From the NCBI RefSeq assembly GCF_963678635.1, contig NC_087064.1:29738189-29802188 (forward strand): a DNA stretch of 64,000 nt, read 5' to 3'. Each line of letters begins with the position of its first letter. The stretch's first letter is position 1. Positions 33,019 through 44,491 of this stretch are shown piece by piece. A program made the position numbers and the translations under genes. The stretch comes from Symsagittifera roscoffensis (lineage: Eukaryota; Xenacoelomorpha; Acoela; Convolutidae). The notes under the pieces were generated by a model. That model was not told where the DNA came from. It ran no database searches and saw only the letters and a program-made list of their open reading frames with translations.

Positions 33019-36000
33019 GCCTCCCCCTTCTCGAGCCTTAAGGATATTAATATCTTTAATCATATTACTAGTCTTAAGTCTATCCTTCCCTATCATTTTA
33101 TCATTTTATCACTTTAATCATTTTATCATCAATTTTTTGTTTCTGAGTAGAGCTGTCTTTACATTCATAATTCCCGGTCTTCTGTCGCGTCTCTCTCAAT
33201 TTGACCATCTTGTTCAGTAACTCCTTTCTTGCTTTCTCATCCGGCGCGGTGCCCATCAAGACAGGTTCCTCGAACTTCACCACTGTGCTCCACAGCTCTT
33301 CTTTGAAGTCATCTAGTGTGATCTCACTTTCCATCTCCTGATTAAATTCACTCAAGAATTCCCTTCATGTCTTCTCACTCAGAGTCCCCAAGAACATGCT
33401 CTTATTCCCTTCTAAAGTGTTCTTCCTACTCTCTTCTGTACTCAAGAGTATCAACCCCATGTTAGAAGTTTCGCTGGTCAAGGGTAATTCCAGGTTTTTC
33501 AGAGGGGATGAGGTCAGAGGTGGCGTGGCAGTGTCCGCCCAATCATCTCCGCTCAGGTCCTGCAACAGTTCCTGAGCTGTGAAATCCTCCTCAGCTGGTT
33601 TCGGCTCTGGCGTATCCCCCACTTCCGTTTCCTCTCCTGCTTCACTGAGAGTCTCATCCATGCTTTCCGCCTCTGATTCGGCTCGCCTTTTCTCAAGTAT
33701 GTCCCTAAATCTGTTTTTTACGGGACCGCTCCTCTTATCTCCAGGGGTGCCCACTGATAGCGGTGAGGGTGTTGCTGGATTCGGCTTCTTGTGTTCCGTA
33801 AGAGCTACATATAAGAAACCTGCCACGTCAAACTCTTTCTCCTCATGTTTCATCTCCACCCGCTCTAACCCGTAGGGCGCCCGGTACTTTCGTGTGGCGA
33901 ATTTCATTTCATCTTTCAACGCGATGTGTCCTTCTCTCACGATCATTCTCCCGTCGTCCCATACCGGCAACATATTATCTAGATTCGCTTGACCGAGCGT
34001 TCTCAAGATGTCCCGAACCTCGAATTTTGGAGGCATTGAGCCTCTCATTTTCTTCGCTTGAGCCGTCCACGAATTTATTTTAGTGTCGCACGTGTGGAAA
34101 TAGACTGCGGCTGTGTACCCTATGAACAAGGGGTCCCAACCGTCTGTGAACTCCTGCTGTTGCTTCTCCACCATGGCTCTCGCGTACAGTGAAGGGACCA
34201 TCAACGGGCTATTGGTCCCCAGTGTCATTCTCCTGACTATCGGGAACTCTGGGACCACGGTTGGCAGAATCTCTCGCTCAAGTATCGTCTCTAGCTCTCT
34301 CTTCACCAGATCAAAACTCCCCTTCCATGCCGGGATTCTCAAGAACTCTTGCCTCCCCCTTCTCGAGCCTTAAGGATATTGATATCTTTAATCATATTAC
34401 TAGTCTTAAGTCTATCCTTCCCTTTAACTTTAATCATTTTATCATCATTTTTTTTGTTTCTGAGTAGAGCTGTCTTTACATTCATCATTCCCGGTCTTCT
34501 GTCGCGTCTCTCTCAATTTGACCATCTTGTTCAGTAACTCCTTTCTTGCTTTCTCGTCCAGCCCGGTGCCCATCAAGACAAGTTGCTCGAACTTCACCAC
34601 TGTGCTCCACAGGTCTTCTTTGAAGTCATCTAGTGTGATCTCACTTTCCATCTCCTGATTAAATTCACTCAAGAATTCCCTTCATGCCTTCTCACTCAGA
34701 GTACCCAAGATCATGCTCGTATTCCCTTCTAAAGTGTTCTTCCTACTCTCTTCTGTACTCAAGAGTATCAACCCCATGTTAGAAGTTTCGCTGGTCAAGG
34801 GTAATTCCAGGTTTTTCAGAGGAGATGAGGTCAGAGGTGGCGTGGCAGTGCCCGCCCAATCATCTCCGCTCAGGTCCTGCAAAAGTTCCTGAGCGGTGAA
34901 ATCCTCCTCAGCTGGTTTCGGCTCTGGCGTATCCCCCACTTCCATTTCCTCTCCTGCTTCACTGAGAGTCTCATCCATGCTTTCCGCCTCTGATTCGGCT
35001 CGCCTTTTCTCAAGTATGTCCCTAAATCTGTTTTCTACGGGACCGCTCCTCTTATCTCCAGGGGTGCCCACTGATAGCGGTGAGGGTGTTGCTGGATTCG
35101 GCTTCTTGTGTTCCGTAAGAGCTACCTATAAGAAACCTGCCACGTCAAACTCTTTCTCCTCATGTTTCATCTCCACCCGCTCTAACCCGTAGGGCGCCCG
35201 GTACTTTCGTGTGGCGAATTTCATTTCGTCTTTCAACGCGATGTGTCCTTCTCTCACGATCATTCTCCCGTCGTCCCATACCGGCAACATATTATCTAGA
35301 TTCGCTTGACCGAGCGTTCTCAAGATGTCTCGAACCTCGAATTTTGGAGGCATTGAGCCTCTCATTTTCTTCGCTTGAGCCGTCCACGAGTTTATTTTAG
35401 TGTCGCACGTGTGGAAATAGACTGCGGTTGTGTACCCTATGAACAAGGGGTCCCAATCGTCTGTGAACTCCTGCTGTTGCTTCTCCACCATGGCTCTCGC
35501 GTATAGGGAAGGGACCATCAACGGGCTATTCGTCCCCAGTGTCATTCTCCTGACTATCGGGAACTCTGGGACCACGGTTGGCAGAATCTCTCGCTCAAGT
35601 ATCGTCTCTAGCTCTCTCTTCACCAGATCAAAACTCCCCTTCCATGCCGGGATTCTCAAGAACTCTTGCCTCCCCCCTCCTCGAGCCTTAAGGATATTAA
35701 TATCTTTAATCATATTACTAGTCTTAAGTCTATCCTTCCCTTTAACTTTAATCATTTTATCATCATTTTTTTGTTTCTGAGTAGAGCTGTCTTTACATTC
35801 ATCATTCCCGGTCTTCTGTCGCGTCTCTCTCAATTTGACCATCTTGTTCAGTAAGTCCTTTCTTGCTTTCTCATCCAGCCCGGTGCCCATCAAGGCAAGT
35901 TCCTCGAACTTCACCACTGGGCTCCACAGCTCTTCTTTGAAGTCATCTAGTGTGATCTCACTTTCCATCTCCTGATTAAATTCAGTCAAGAATTCCCTTC

Positions 36001-36976
36001 ATGCCTTCTCACTCACAGTCCCCAAGAACATGCTCTTATTCCCTTCTAAAGTGTTCTTCTTACTCTCTTCTGCACTCAAGAGTATCATTCCCATGTTAGA
36101 AGTTTCGCTGGTCAAGGGTAATTCCAGGTTTTTCCGAGGGGATGAGGTCAGAGGTGGCGTGGCAGTGTCCGCCCAATCATCTCCGCTCAGATCCTGCAAC
36201 AGTTCCTGAGCGGTGAAATCCTGCTCAGCTGGTTTCGGCTCTGGCGTATCCCCCACTTCCATTTCCTCTCCTGCTTCACTGAGAGTCTCATCCATGCTTT
36301 CCGCCTCTGATTCGGCTCGCCCATATCAAGTATGTCCCTAAATCTGTTTTCTACGGGACCGCTCCTCTTATCTCCAGGGGTGCACACTGATAGCGGTGAA
36401 GGTGTTGCTGGATTCGGCTTCTTGTGTTCCGTAAGAGCTACATATAAGAAACCTGCCAAGTCAAACTCTTTCTCCTCATGTTTCATCTCCAACCGCTCTA
36501 ACCCGTAGGGCGCCCGGTACTTTCGTGTGGCGAATTTCATTTCGTCTTTCAACGCGATGTGTCCTTCTCTCACGATCATTCTCCCGTCGTCCCATACCGG
36601 CAACATATTCTCTAGATTCACTTGACCGAGCGTTCTCAAGATGTCCCGAACCTCGAATTTTGGAGCATTGAGCCTCTCATTTTCTTCGCTTGAGCCGTCC
36701 ACGAGTTTATTTTAGTGTCGCACGTATGGAAATAGACTGCGGCTGTGTACCCTATGAACAAGGGGTCCCAACCGTCTGTGAACTCCTGCTGTTGCTTCTC
36801 CACCATGGCTCTCGCTTATAGGGAAGGGACCATCAACGGGCTATTCGTCCCCAGTGTCATTCTCCTGACTATCGGGAACTCTGGGACCACGGTTGGTAGA
36901 ATCTCTCGCTCAAGTATTGTCTCTAGCTCTCTCTTCACCAGATCAAAACTCCCCTTCCATGCCGGGATTCTCAAGA
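33019..36976 (-). repeat. Three tandem 1.32-kb units in the middle domain of B
   Basis: Units are about 35668-36976, 34351-35667 and 33019-34350, highly similar by eye. Each encodes LRIPAWKGSFDLVKRELETI, PIVRRMTLGTNSPLMVPSLY, an acidic region and FNQEMESEITLDDFKEELWS. The units meet at AGAACTCTTGCCTCCCCC. In all three, the codon before the REFLSEFNQ block is TGA where A encodes Trp (EEEWERYQ), so the stop existed before the amplification. The first unit also has a one-base deletion near 36664. Confidence 0.92.
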
Positions 36977-37236
36977 CCTCATGCTTATCCGCAGCCAGGG
37001 GGTTCAAATTCCAGAACTTGGGGTAGGCCTCAATGGGTCCCTCACGTTTTCCCCCCATTCTGCACTGCCGCTGCCCCCGGAAATTGAATACCATTAGTTC
37101 GGGATCTTTCACCTTCCCGAAGAGCACTGTGTTGCTCATCCGTCCTCAGCTTTTCTTGCCCGCGCCAATTCAGCGCGGTTCCGTCTAGCACGCTTATTAA
37201 GCTCACGTGCGCCACTGAGTGTCGATACGCCATCAC
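33101..37236 (-). pseudogene. Middle domain of B, triplicated and broken
   Basis: 37236-36816 begins the domain (LISVLDGTALNWRGQEK, then NFRGQRQCRMGGKR) and leads into the first unit. Open segments are 36702-36187, 36295-35999, 35989-35126, 35071-34682, 34672-34445, 34342-33365 and 33355-33101. The folded part resembles A 11796-11400. The acidic part is a different sequence of the same character. A single unit would represent the normal gene. Confidence 0.6.
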
Positions 37237-38333
37237 AAGCGGGTCGGGTAGGCATATGTCACTGCCGGTCCGTAGATGCAGTTCACCACCTCCTCAAGCC
37301 CTCTGATCATCCCTAGTGGATCAGATCTCATGGCTAGACATAGATCTGTCAAGAGAGGCATGCCTCCATTCGCCTCCTTCCATTCCTCTTTCGTTTTGGG
37401 ATTCTTATCTTCTCCCGTCAGGTATCGATTCTGCATCAAGAGGTGTTCCACCAACAGCGTCTTCAATCCGGCCGTGCATTTGTATGAGTAGGTCTCCGTG
37501 CCTGGATGGGCTTTCCCCATCGACAGAGGCTCTCCATACTTCATCAATCTATGAAATGCGGTCAGCTCTCCGTGGGTCAAGAGCACTAGTGTTAAAAACC
37601 CGTCGACTCGCAGTGTTTTCACACCTCTACTGAACATGTAAGCCGGACCCATGTTAAACAGATACCTGGGGTAGACTAAGTATAGGGCCAGCAAGATATT
37701 TATGGGCATGTGCAGCAATTCCAGCACGAACGCGTCGAAGATGGTATCTCTCGCGTAGAACACTCTAGCCATGTACCTCTTCTCCCAACAAGGACTCAAG
37801 AATTTCAAGATCTCGTGATCCTTCCTCGTCTTCAGATCACCCCTCGCGTGTTCCCTCCAGAACCCCCCAATGGTAACTTCATTTGCTGCCGTGACAAATC
37901 GTCCTACTGTCATTTCCCTGTCCTCTGCCACTTCCAACTGTCTCTCGAGAAACTCCCATACCTGCTTGATGAGAAGTGGTGCGCTCTCCCGCGTCTTGTC
38001 CGTGGCATTCTCTAGCCTTGGTGTCAGGAACGGCCACATGCCTCTCTCCTACGTCAGACGGTATGCCATTGCTTCCAACTGTTTCTCGGCCGCAGCCACA
38101 TTCTTTCTCTCGTTGCTCGGTTCCCTCGCCTTACTGGTGGAGCTATTAATAGTCAAATCCATGCTTCGAAACCATAGACTCGCTGTCAAGTGGTTAATTG
38201 CCGGGTGGTCATCCCCAATTTCCGGACTAGACTTCAACTGGCGAGCCAGGTTCGAGATCTCAAGCAAGAAGACCTCGTCCAGTACCATAAGGATGTCCGC
38301 CAATTCATAAAAACCACTCAAGGTATGAGACAC
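37233..38333 (-). pseudogene. Helical domain, B
   Basis: Segments 38333-38049 (FLLEISNLARQLKSSPEIGD) and 38039-37233 (268 residues, with LRVDGFLTLVLLTHGELTAF, GMPLLTDLCLAMRSDPLGMI and CIYGPAVTYAYP). They match A and C through the domain. A stop and frame change separate the two. Unknown family. Confidence 0.55.
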
Positions 38334-38456
38334 ATCAGCCTATGCCTCTGCCAGTTCTGACTTCAGGAGCCTCAAGTTTGTCGGCTCTAGCTCGCGATTG
38401 GGGGCAGCCATCAATACCCGCCACGCGTTCCCTTCCGCTAATAGGATCAACATGGC

Positions 38457-39119
38457 TTACTTGAACTGCAAAGCAGGTGGCATACTCGCGTAGCCCGGGG
38501 ACGTCGTAAACGCCACTCTCGTCCTGTGTCCGAATCTAGAAGCCATCGACTCTTGTACGTCGTTCATAGCAGCGAACAACGTTTGAATTGCCTTCCACAT
38601 CTTCTTGGGCGTTGGCGACTCTCCCTTCAGGTGCTCTAGTAATCCTGCCGAATGCAAGTGATCGTTCATTCCTGCAAACAGCAGCAACTCCGGCTCACAA
38701 GGCATTTCGGACTTGATCGCTACCACCAGGGTTAGCATCTGACTTCCTACCAAGGTTTCCTGTCAAAACAATTTTGGAGACGTCCCTTCAAAATCCGAGC
38801 CCGCTACAATAATCACTCTTGCCGCTGCCGGGTCTGATCGATCATATACTGCCAGCGTTTTCGCCAACTGTGAGTTCCCACAGGGTCTGCCATATCTAGG
38901 ATCATCAAATAACCTAGCACCCTCGTACGCGGCATCAGGGAGTCCCATGTCCTCAAGCAGCTTCTCTACCACTCTTAATTGTGCGGGAGTTGCCACCCTG
39001 AATCGGGCTATACTTGTTGGGTGCTTGGGAGGTTCCACTATAAGTCCAGGACTTCCCAACTGCTTAAGTGGTCTGTAGTTTGTTGGTCCCATCACCGACT
39101 TCAACGGGATCCCGGTCAA
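38457..39119 (-). pseudogene. AGxNDHL domain, B
   Basis: 39119-38763 has a linker, RYGRPCGNSQLAKTLAVYDR and RVIIVAGSDFEG. After a frame break, 38753-38457 has LLFAGMNDHLHSAGLLEHLK and VAFTTSPGYASMPPALQF. The motif order is as in A and C. Compared with A, about 20 residues around the WPDV strand are lost. Unknown function. Confidence 0.55.
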
Positions 39120-39158
39120 GTCGCCTCCCTACATTGTCTTTGCTCTCGAGAAGTGCGC

Positions 39159-40658
39159 TTAATGGGCTTTTAACCAATCCACACAATGGTGTCGACTCAA
39201 GTCCTCGTGTGACACATCCTTGAGTCCCAAGACCTCCGCTGACTCCTCTCTGCACTCCAAATCCCCCAGATTCAACTCTTTTATCCTTTCCGAATATCGC
39301 GTTTTGTTTGACTCTGCTGTTCTCTCCATCCTCTTGTCGTCCACCACCACTACCGATGAGACCAGCGAACTCTGGGGCGTAAAAGACTCCGCCTCCTCAG
39401 CCTCCATCGGTGTGGACCCTGGTTGCCTGGTCCGACTACTTCTCGAACTATCTCTCGAAGCAGCTCTCGCTCCCACACGGCTGGATAGGGATCTAGGGAC
39501 AAAGAAAGGAGGGATCATGGTGAACTGGGCCATTTCTTTCAGGTCAGACTCTAACTGGTTTATGAGTCTCTGGAAGACACCATTTAGCCATTCCGTTCCC
39601 TTGGGGGTGTGGAAGTGAATGCCATTCGAGGATGCATCACGCGGAAAGGATTGTTCCATCAGGTCGGCCACGTCCAGCAACCTCACGGGTAGCACGCTTC
39701 TCTGCTGAATCTGCCTGATTTCCCCATTAATACTTCGCACTTTCTCATTCATTTCCATCGCATGCTGATCAAACATCATGTTGTATGGGACCGTAGAGAT
39801 GGTGAGTATTGCGGGATCAAACCAAATTCTCAGCTCTTGAAGGATACAACTCATCTTCTCGTGTAACTTCATTACCTTCCTAGATTCCCCTCTAGACACA
39901 TCATTGGTCCCCATCATCAAAGTGACCGTATAAATGTTGACCATATCCAACATCTCCAGGGACGCCAACATCTGCGGTGTCGCCGCTCCAGAAAAGCTCA
40001 AGACCCCAACCTGCCAGAGTGACTGGACCCGCGTCAGCACCCGTATCAAGCTGTCCCCTATGATCAGGTGAACTGCACCATCCGGTATCCTGGGTTGAGT
40101 GAAATATTCAGCCCAGGACGCATCATGAAAGCAGTCGCTCCTGGCCCGCTGCGCTGCCGTCCAATCCATCCGGTTGTGCCTGTGGTATGCGCCATCTTTA
40201 TACTTCTTATAACTCGCGATTGTCACGTTCCTAACTGGATGGTCTCTCCAAGTAGGAGGTCGCCCTTCTTTCACTGAATCGTCACGGGCTCTCGACTGCA
40301 CCCTCTCTTGTAGTGCCTTGAGACGTGATGAACCCAACCCAGCTTGGCTACTGCTTGTGGTTGAACTACGAATATAACATGGGAGCTTGACCTCCATCAA
40401 GGGTCGCACCGATTGCGCATCCAGGCTATGCACAGAGGGTAACGGCTCGTTTGGTATCCACACCTCCAGGCCCTCATTCATGTGCTCCTGGACCGCCCAG
40501 TCTAAGTTAAAACGGCCGCTGGGCCTAGGAGCCTCATCCACCTCCATTCGCGATTCAGGTCTCGATGCTGTGGTGGCTGGCTCTCTTGCTCGTGTCCTTT
40601 TTTCTTTCTGTCTTGCAAGCTCTCGTTGTTTTCTCTGGAGCTTCTCCATTTCCGACAT
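39159..40658 (-). CDS. SGNH (GDSL) hydrolase-like protein, B
   Basis: A 499-residue open frame, the best-preserved copy of this domain. A basic N-region (1-40) and a ~150-residue spacer precede the SGNH core at about 195-365: HLIIGDSLIR with Ser203, LSFSGAATPQ with Gly224, MMGTNDVSRG with Asn252, and SNGIHFHTP with His348. The usual Asp three residues before the His is Asn345, so the triad is incomplete though the fold should hold. SGNH enzymes hydrolyse esters. A Ser/Arg-rich C-region follows. It lies after integrase and macrodomain and may come from a spliced RNA. Confidence 0.8.
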   Translation of the reverse strand: MSEMEKLQRKQRELARQKEKRTRAREPATTASRPESRMEVDEAPRPSGRFNLDWAVQEHMNEGLEVWIPNEPLPSVHSLDAQSVRPLMEVKLPCYIRSSTTSSSQAGLGSSRLKALQERVQSRARDDSVKEGRPPTWRDHPVRNVTIASYKKYKDGAYHRHNRMDWTAAQRARSDCFHDASWAEYFTQPRIPDGAVHLIIGDSLIRVLTRVQSLWQVGVLSFSGAATPQMLASLEMLDMVNIYTVTLMMGTNDVSRGESRKVMKLHEKMSCILQELRIWFDPAILTISTVPYNMMFDQHAMEMNEKVRSINGEIRQIQQRSVLPVRLLDVADLMEQSFPRDASSNGIHFHTPKGTEWLNGVFQRLINQLESDLKEMAQFTMIPPFFVPRSLSSRVGARAASRDSSRSSRTRQPGSTPMEAEEAESFTPQSSLVSSVVVVDDKRMERTAESNKTRYSERIKELNLGDLECREESAEVLGLKDVSHEDLSRHHCVDWLKAH

Positions 40659-41311
40659 CAGCTGCTCGCAGTTCGCCTCGTTCTATCGGACCCTCTGTTC
40701 TTGCAGGTACTCCGCCCTGAGCATGCTGAGATCACTCCACGCCTGATTTCTCTCGAGGACCGCCTGTTCTCTTCCCAGGTTTGCCTGGTACCTCCCAAGC
40801 TTCGCGCTAATCTGTCGAGGTTTGCCTTGTCCCTCTCCCTCTGTGCCCTCTCTAGTTCCCTCTTCAGTCTGCTGAGGTCCGGGTATGCCTCCTCTGTCTG
40901 TTGAGACCGTATCATGGACGACGGCCTGCTCGTATGTTGAGCCGCGAGCCCTGCTGGCGGTCTGGCGGGAAGTGGAAATTCTCCGGCACCATATTCTGTG
41001 TTGTTATTCAGGCCGGGATTCCTCGTCAAGTCGAACCCTCTCACGCCTCAGTCCACATTCCAGGACAGCCATCTAGTCTGTTCTTGATTGGATATCCCTT
41101 CCCTCGTGTAGCCAACCATCAAAACAGCTTCTGTCGCTGATTTTCTGCATTCCCCCTGCGCCTCTAACTGCAGGATGGCATTCAACATCACCGCCATCCT
41201 CTCATCGATCTGGGTGTAGTCCAGATCCCTCAAGCGTTTGTACAGCTCATCGAGCGTGGGTCTCTTGAGTGCCGCAGGCATAGATTTCCAAAAACGATCT
41301 GCCATTGTCAC
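40658..41311 (-). pseudogene. N-terminal helical domain and coiled coil, B
   Basis: The first ATGs give MTMADRFWKSM. The ~85-residue domain (PTLDELYKRLRDLDYTQIDE) matches A. A stop at 41048 is followed, in other frames, by a Pro-rich region and an Arg/Glu-rich coiled coil (LSRLKRELERAQRERDKANL). The SGNH frame continues from there. Confidence 0.6.
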
Positions 41312-41837
41312 AATCTTTAGATTATCTCACGTGTTAACCAACTCGAGAATTACCTTGTGAACCAACTTGAGAATTGCCTTACCAACTTGAAAATTGCCTT
41401 ACCAACTTGAGAATTGCCTTACCAACTTGAGAATTTGAGAAATGCTCCCTTCGAGTGTTGCTTGATCGTGAACTTATTCAAGACCTTTCTTTCTCTTTTC
41501 AAGTGAGTGAGGCCAGGTCGTCAACTCAATTTTTTACAAAATAATCTGAAAATAAAATTAGTTTTTAGACTAAGGTGTTATGTTCCTTACCTAAACCCCC
41601 CCCCCCCCAGATTGTGGTTAAAACATTATCCCTCCATTTGTTTTACTAAAATAGTTCAATTGGATGTTTTTTAAGAGCATGCAGATTCATTTAATGTTTT
41701 AGCACCGTCAACTCTTTAAAATATAATTGTCATGCCAATTACGTTAAAACCCATCTACCTGCTCCGAGATCCCCGTATGATCCTACTCGAGATCCCCGTG
41801 TACCCCTAACTCAAGACCTCCCTTGTCCACCCGTAGC
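41312..41837 (-). repeat. Gap between macrodomain and second coding region of B
   Basis: It contains a tandem array of ~20-bp units (ACCAACTTGAGAATTGCCTT) at about 41337-41440 and a run of 13 C at 41596-41608. No gene is seen. A in the same place has a different repeat. Confidence 0.8.
41541..41556 (-). promoter_or_regulatory. Candidate 3' splice site of B
   Basis: The coding strand reads AATTTTATTTTCAG|ATT. It lies ~230 nt upstream of the first ATG of the second coding region. A downstream ACTCACTTGA is shared with C, supporting homologous position. Confidence 0.35.
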
Positions 41838-42836
41838 TCAGGCGATGCTCAAGTAGTATTTCCTGTGTAGGAGTACCATTATTTCTGTTTCTGCGAAGAC
41901 CACGTGTAGGATAGCGTACAGTTCCCTTGGGCTCAACTTGCCCCTGTTCGGGTCGTAGACCGGCATCGAGACCTCTATTATTCCTCTTTCGATCATGAAG
42001 TCTCGCAGCCTTGTTAGTGCTAACATCACGTGCTCAGGATCTATCGTATTGCTTTCATTGACCCTCGTTGCCAGAAAGCACAGGTATTTGCCCGGGACTT
42101 GTGCAACTGATGGGGAAAGCGCAGCCATTCCTCCCAGCCCCGGTCTCTGTCTGAATAGAAACTCCACGTTCTAATATTCTCTCTTGAAGTCGGCCTCTAG
42201 CCTCGATTTGAAGCTCATGTCCGCCGTTATACAGATCGCGCTAGTCCTGTCTGACAAAATGAAGTCGCTGTCCGTTATCAGGATGTTCTCCGAGTATTCG
42301 TTGGGTATTTCAAATTTTGTTTTGATGTTTCGTCCTATGGTAGGCTCGGCCTCTTCCTCGTCCAGTTCTAGCCCACTGGTCTCTCTCACTTCTCTGAGTT
42401 TCTTTATCATCAAATTTTTGGTGTGGGTAAGTCCTACCCCCACTCCCCGGACAAAAATATTTATCGACGTCCCCGTCGATGATGCTGGTTCTAAATGATC
42501 TGGCGGTATCTCGAGCGGCCTGTCGGTTGCTGTCCAACCGAAGAGGGGATCTCCCATTTTCATGTGTTTTTCTGCTGACACTTCGACCTGCTGGATGCTT
42601 TGCTCTTCATCTCGTTTGCTCTTGACATCACGCATCCACTCTAGTATTCTCAAGTTTGTGTTCTCCCTCCTCTCTATCTCGCTCTGCTCCAGATCTGTTT
42701 CTTGTTCTGGTGTGGTGTAGTCTTCCTTTGGGTAATGTTCGCTGTCGTTGATGATTTGCCATTCATCGTCTGCCACCAATTCGCCTACACTCAGTAACTC
42801 GTCGCTCAATTCATCAGGCTGTATCTTGTCAATCAA
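41838..42836 (-). pseudogene. Post-integrase tether and macrodomain of B
   Basis: 42836-42171 is an acidic tether with the conserved NIFVRGVGVGLT and ends in the first macrodomain strands (NILITDSDFILSDR, ICITADMSFKSRLEADFKRE). A stop at 42170 separates it from 42167-41838: GKYLCFLATR, LTRLRDFMIERGIIEVSMPV, YDPNRGKL, HVVFAETEIMVLL. The order and spacing match TARG1/OARD1 macrodomains, which bind ADP-ribose and remove it from glutamate. The catalytic Lys of that family aligns to Arg, and the Gly-rich loop with the catalytic Asp is replaced by YDPNRGKL, so hydrolysis is doubtful. Confidence 0.7.
42427..42460 (-). promoter_or_regulatory. Candidate central polypurine tract in B pol
   Basis: Inside the post-integrase tether, the coding strand carries TGTCCGGGGAGT (42442-42453) followed by a G-rich run GGGGAGTGGGGGTAGGA. 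It encodes FVRGVGVGLT. The block is nearly invariant at the DNA level in A, B and C, including silent positions, although flanking sequence diverges strongly. Confidence 0.45.
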
Positions 42837-42848
42837 GAAGTCATCCCC

Positions 42849-44458
42849 TTACCTATTGTACCTCATGATTGTCCGTTTGCGATTACCACTCCTGGTTCCT
42901 GCTGTTATCGGCAAGTCTGATTCCGTCCATTTTGGCACCTCGTCCTGCTCCGAATCGTTCCAGTCTTCTTCCACAAAGGATTCCGCCTCTGAGTCCGCTT
43001 CTATCTTTTCATTATCATCCAAATTCAAGTCCTCGTTGCCATCATTTTTCTTTCTGGTGCCCTTTTCATTCACCTCGCAAGCTGGCTCCACCAATAGGTA
43101 CTCGAGTCCCTCCATATTCGGTGGGATGCACCAGTCTTCTGGGGATGTGACATGTGGTTTCAAGATTTCATAATGCGCTGCACGCCCCGTACTCAAGCGG
43201 TAGAACCGTCCTTGCTGGTGCACTTCCGTTATCATGAACGGTCCTCTCCGTTTCTTAGGTAGTTTCTTTGTCCCTTTGGGAGGTATAATATTCTGGAAGA
43301 CCCAGACGTATTGGCCCATTGCATATGGTTTCGCTTGCAGTATTTTCTCATCGTATTTCTTCCGCTGTCTCCTTTGTGCTTGCGCTTTGTTCCTCCTGCA
43401 GAACTCAATTAGTTCCTGCTGTCTCTTAACCGCTTCTTTCACATAAGCTTGAGGCGATGTCTTTTTCCCTTCGTATTCTGGGTAACAGAATGTTAGAGGC
43501 ATCGTTCTTTCCCTGCCCGTCAACATCATGAAGGTACTGATTCCTGTTGTTGAGTGTTGTAGGCCCCTACCGATTGCGGCAGATATTTATCCCAGTCTGT
43601 CATATATCTTGAGCAGTATACCCTCAGCATGTTCACCAACGTTCTGTTCTGTCTCTCCACTAACCCGTTGGCCTAGGAATGATAGGTCGTTGAATGCACT
43701 TGAGCAATGTGTGACCTCTTCGTCAATTCTTTCGTCAGGTCCCCAACGAAGGCTTTGCCATTGTCCGACTGAAATGTCATGGAACAACCATACCGTGATA
43801 TCCAATGTGTTATCAGGTGGTCACAAGTCTCCTCTGCCGAGGCTGTCTGACACGGCACCGCTTCTGCCAACTTTGTGAAATGATCTATTATGACCAGTAT
43901 CTGGTTATATCCCGATTCTGTCATACAGATCTTTTGATGGTCTATCTGCATAACCTCGTTAAATTCCGAGCTTTCAACGGACTTGAGTGGGAACTTCATC
44001 TTCCTTGGATCTTTCACTTGCAGGCATGCCAGGCATGCATTCACCCATCTCTCGCATGCTTTCCTTAATCCTAGCCAGTCAAACCTGTGAAGTATTCTTT
44101 GTTGCACCTTGTCTATCCCCTGGAGCCCCATTTGATCATGCGATCTAAATAACACTTCCGTCTGATACAACTGTGGCAGTATGATGAGGTTATGCTTGTG
44201 CAATATCTTCTCCTCATCTTTTCTCTTGCATGCTACCGCTCCATCAGCTGTGTGATAGAGTAAAACTTTTCTGTTTTTGTAGAACTGGCTCAAGATCTTG
44301 TAGCTGTCTTCTTCCAGGTCCCCCTTCCCTTTGGACCCCGTCCGGATCCATTTGGAGAGGTTACTTGTCATCTTGTCATTCTTTTGGGCCCGTATTAGAT
44401 CCGACAGCCTATATCTCACCTTGACGTGTTCTTTTAGTGCCATTATCTGACCATTCAT
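42849..44458 (-). pseudogene. pol: Integrase of element B
   Basis: 44458-43673 is open. It includes RSHDQMGLQGIDKV (second zinc His replaced by Gln), CLAC, QIDHQKICM (first catalytic Asp) and FQSDNGKAFVGDLTKEL (second Asp). A TAG just before NGLVERQNRTL interrupts the core (near 43672); the catalytic Glu follows it. 43529-42849 carries the C-terminal part: TFCYPEYEGKK, YDEKILQAKPYAMGQYVWVF and the GPY/F-like KKRRGPFMITEVHQQGRFYR, then an acidic extension. The DDE set is present in sequence, but the frame is broken. Confidence 0.9.
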
Positions 44459-44491
44459 TTCTCCAGGGTTGCGGATGTCATCCTTCAGCTT

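Noticed and set aside
32639-33220. Plus-strand 193-codon frame crossing the A 5' LTR edge
   Set aside because: It spans the junction of two elements and is antisense to both; no family similarity.
39159-40658. Captured host esterase gene
   Set aside because: It occurs at the same position in all three elements and is flanked by conserved element domains, so it belongs to the element.
41596-41608. Poly-C run (poly-G on the coding strand) as a polypurine tract
   Set aside because: It lies between the macrodomain and second coding region of B only, is not conserved in A or C, and looks like simple-sequence expansion.
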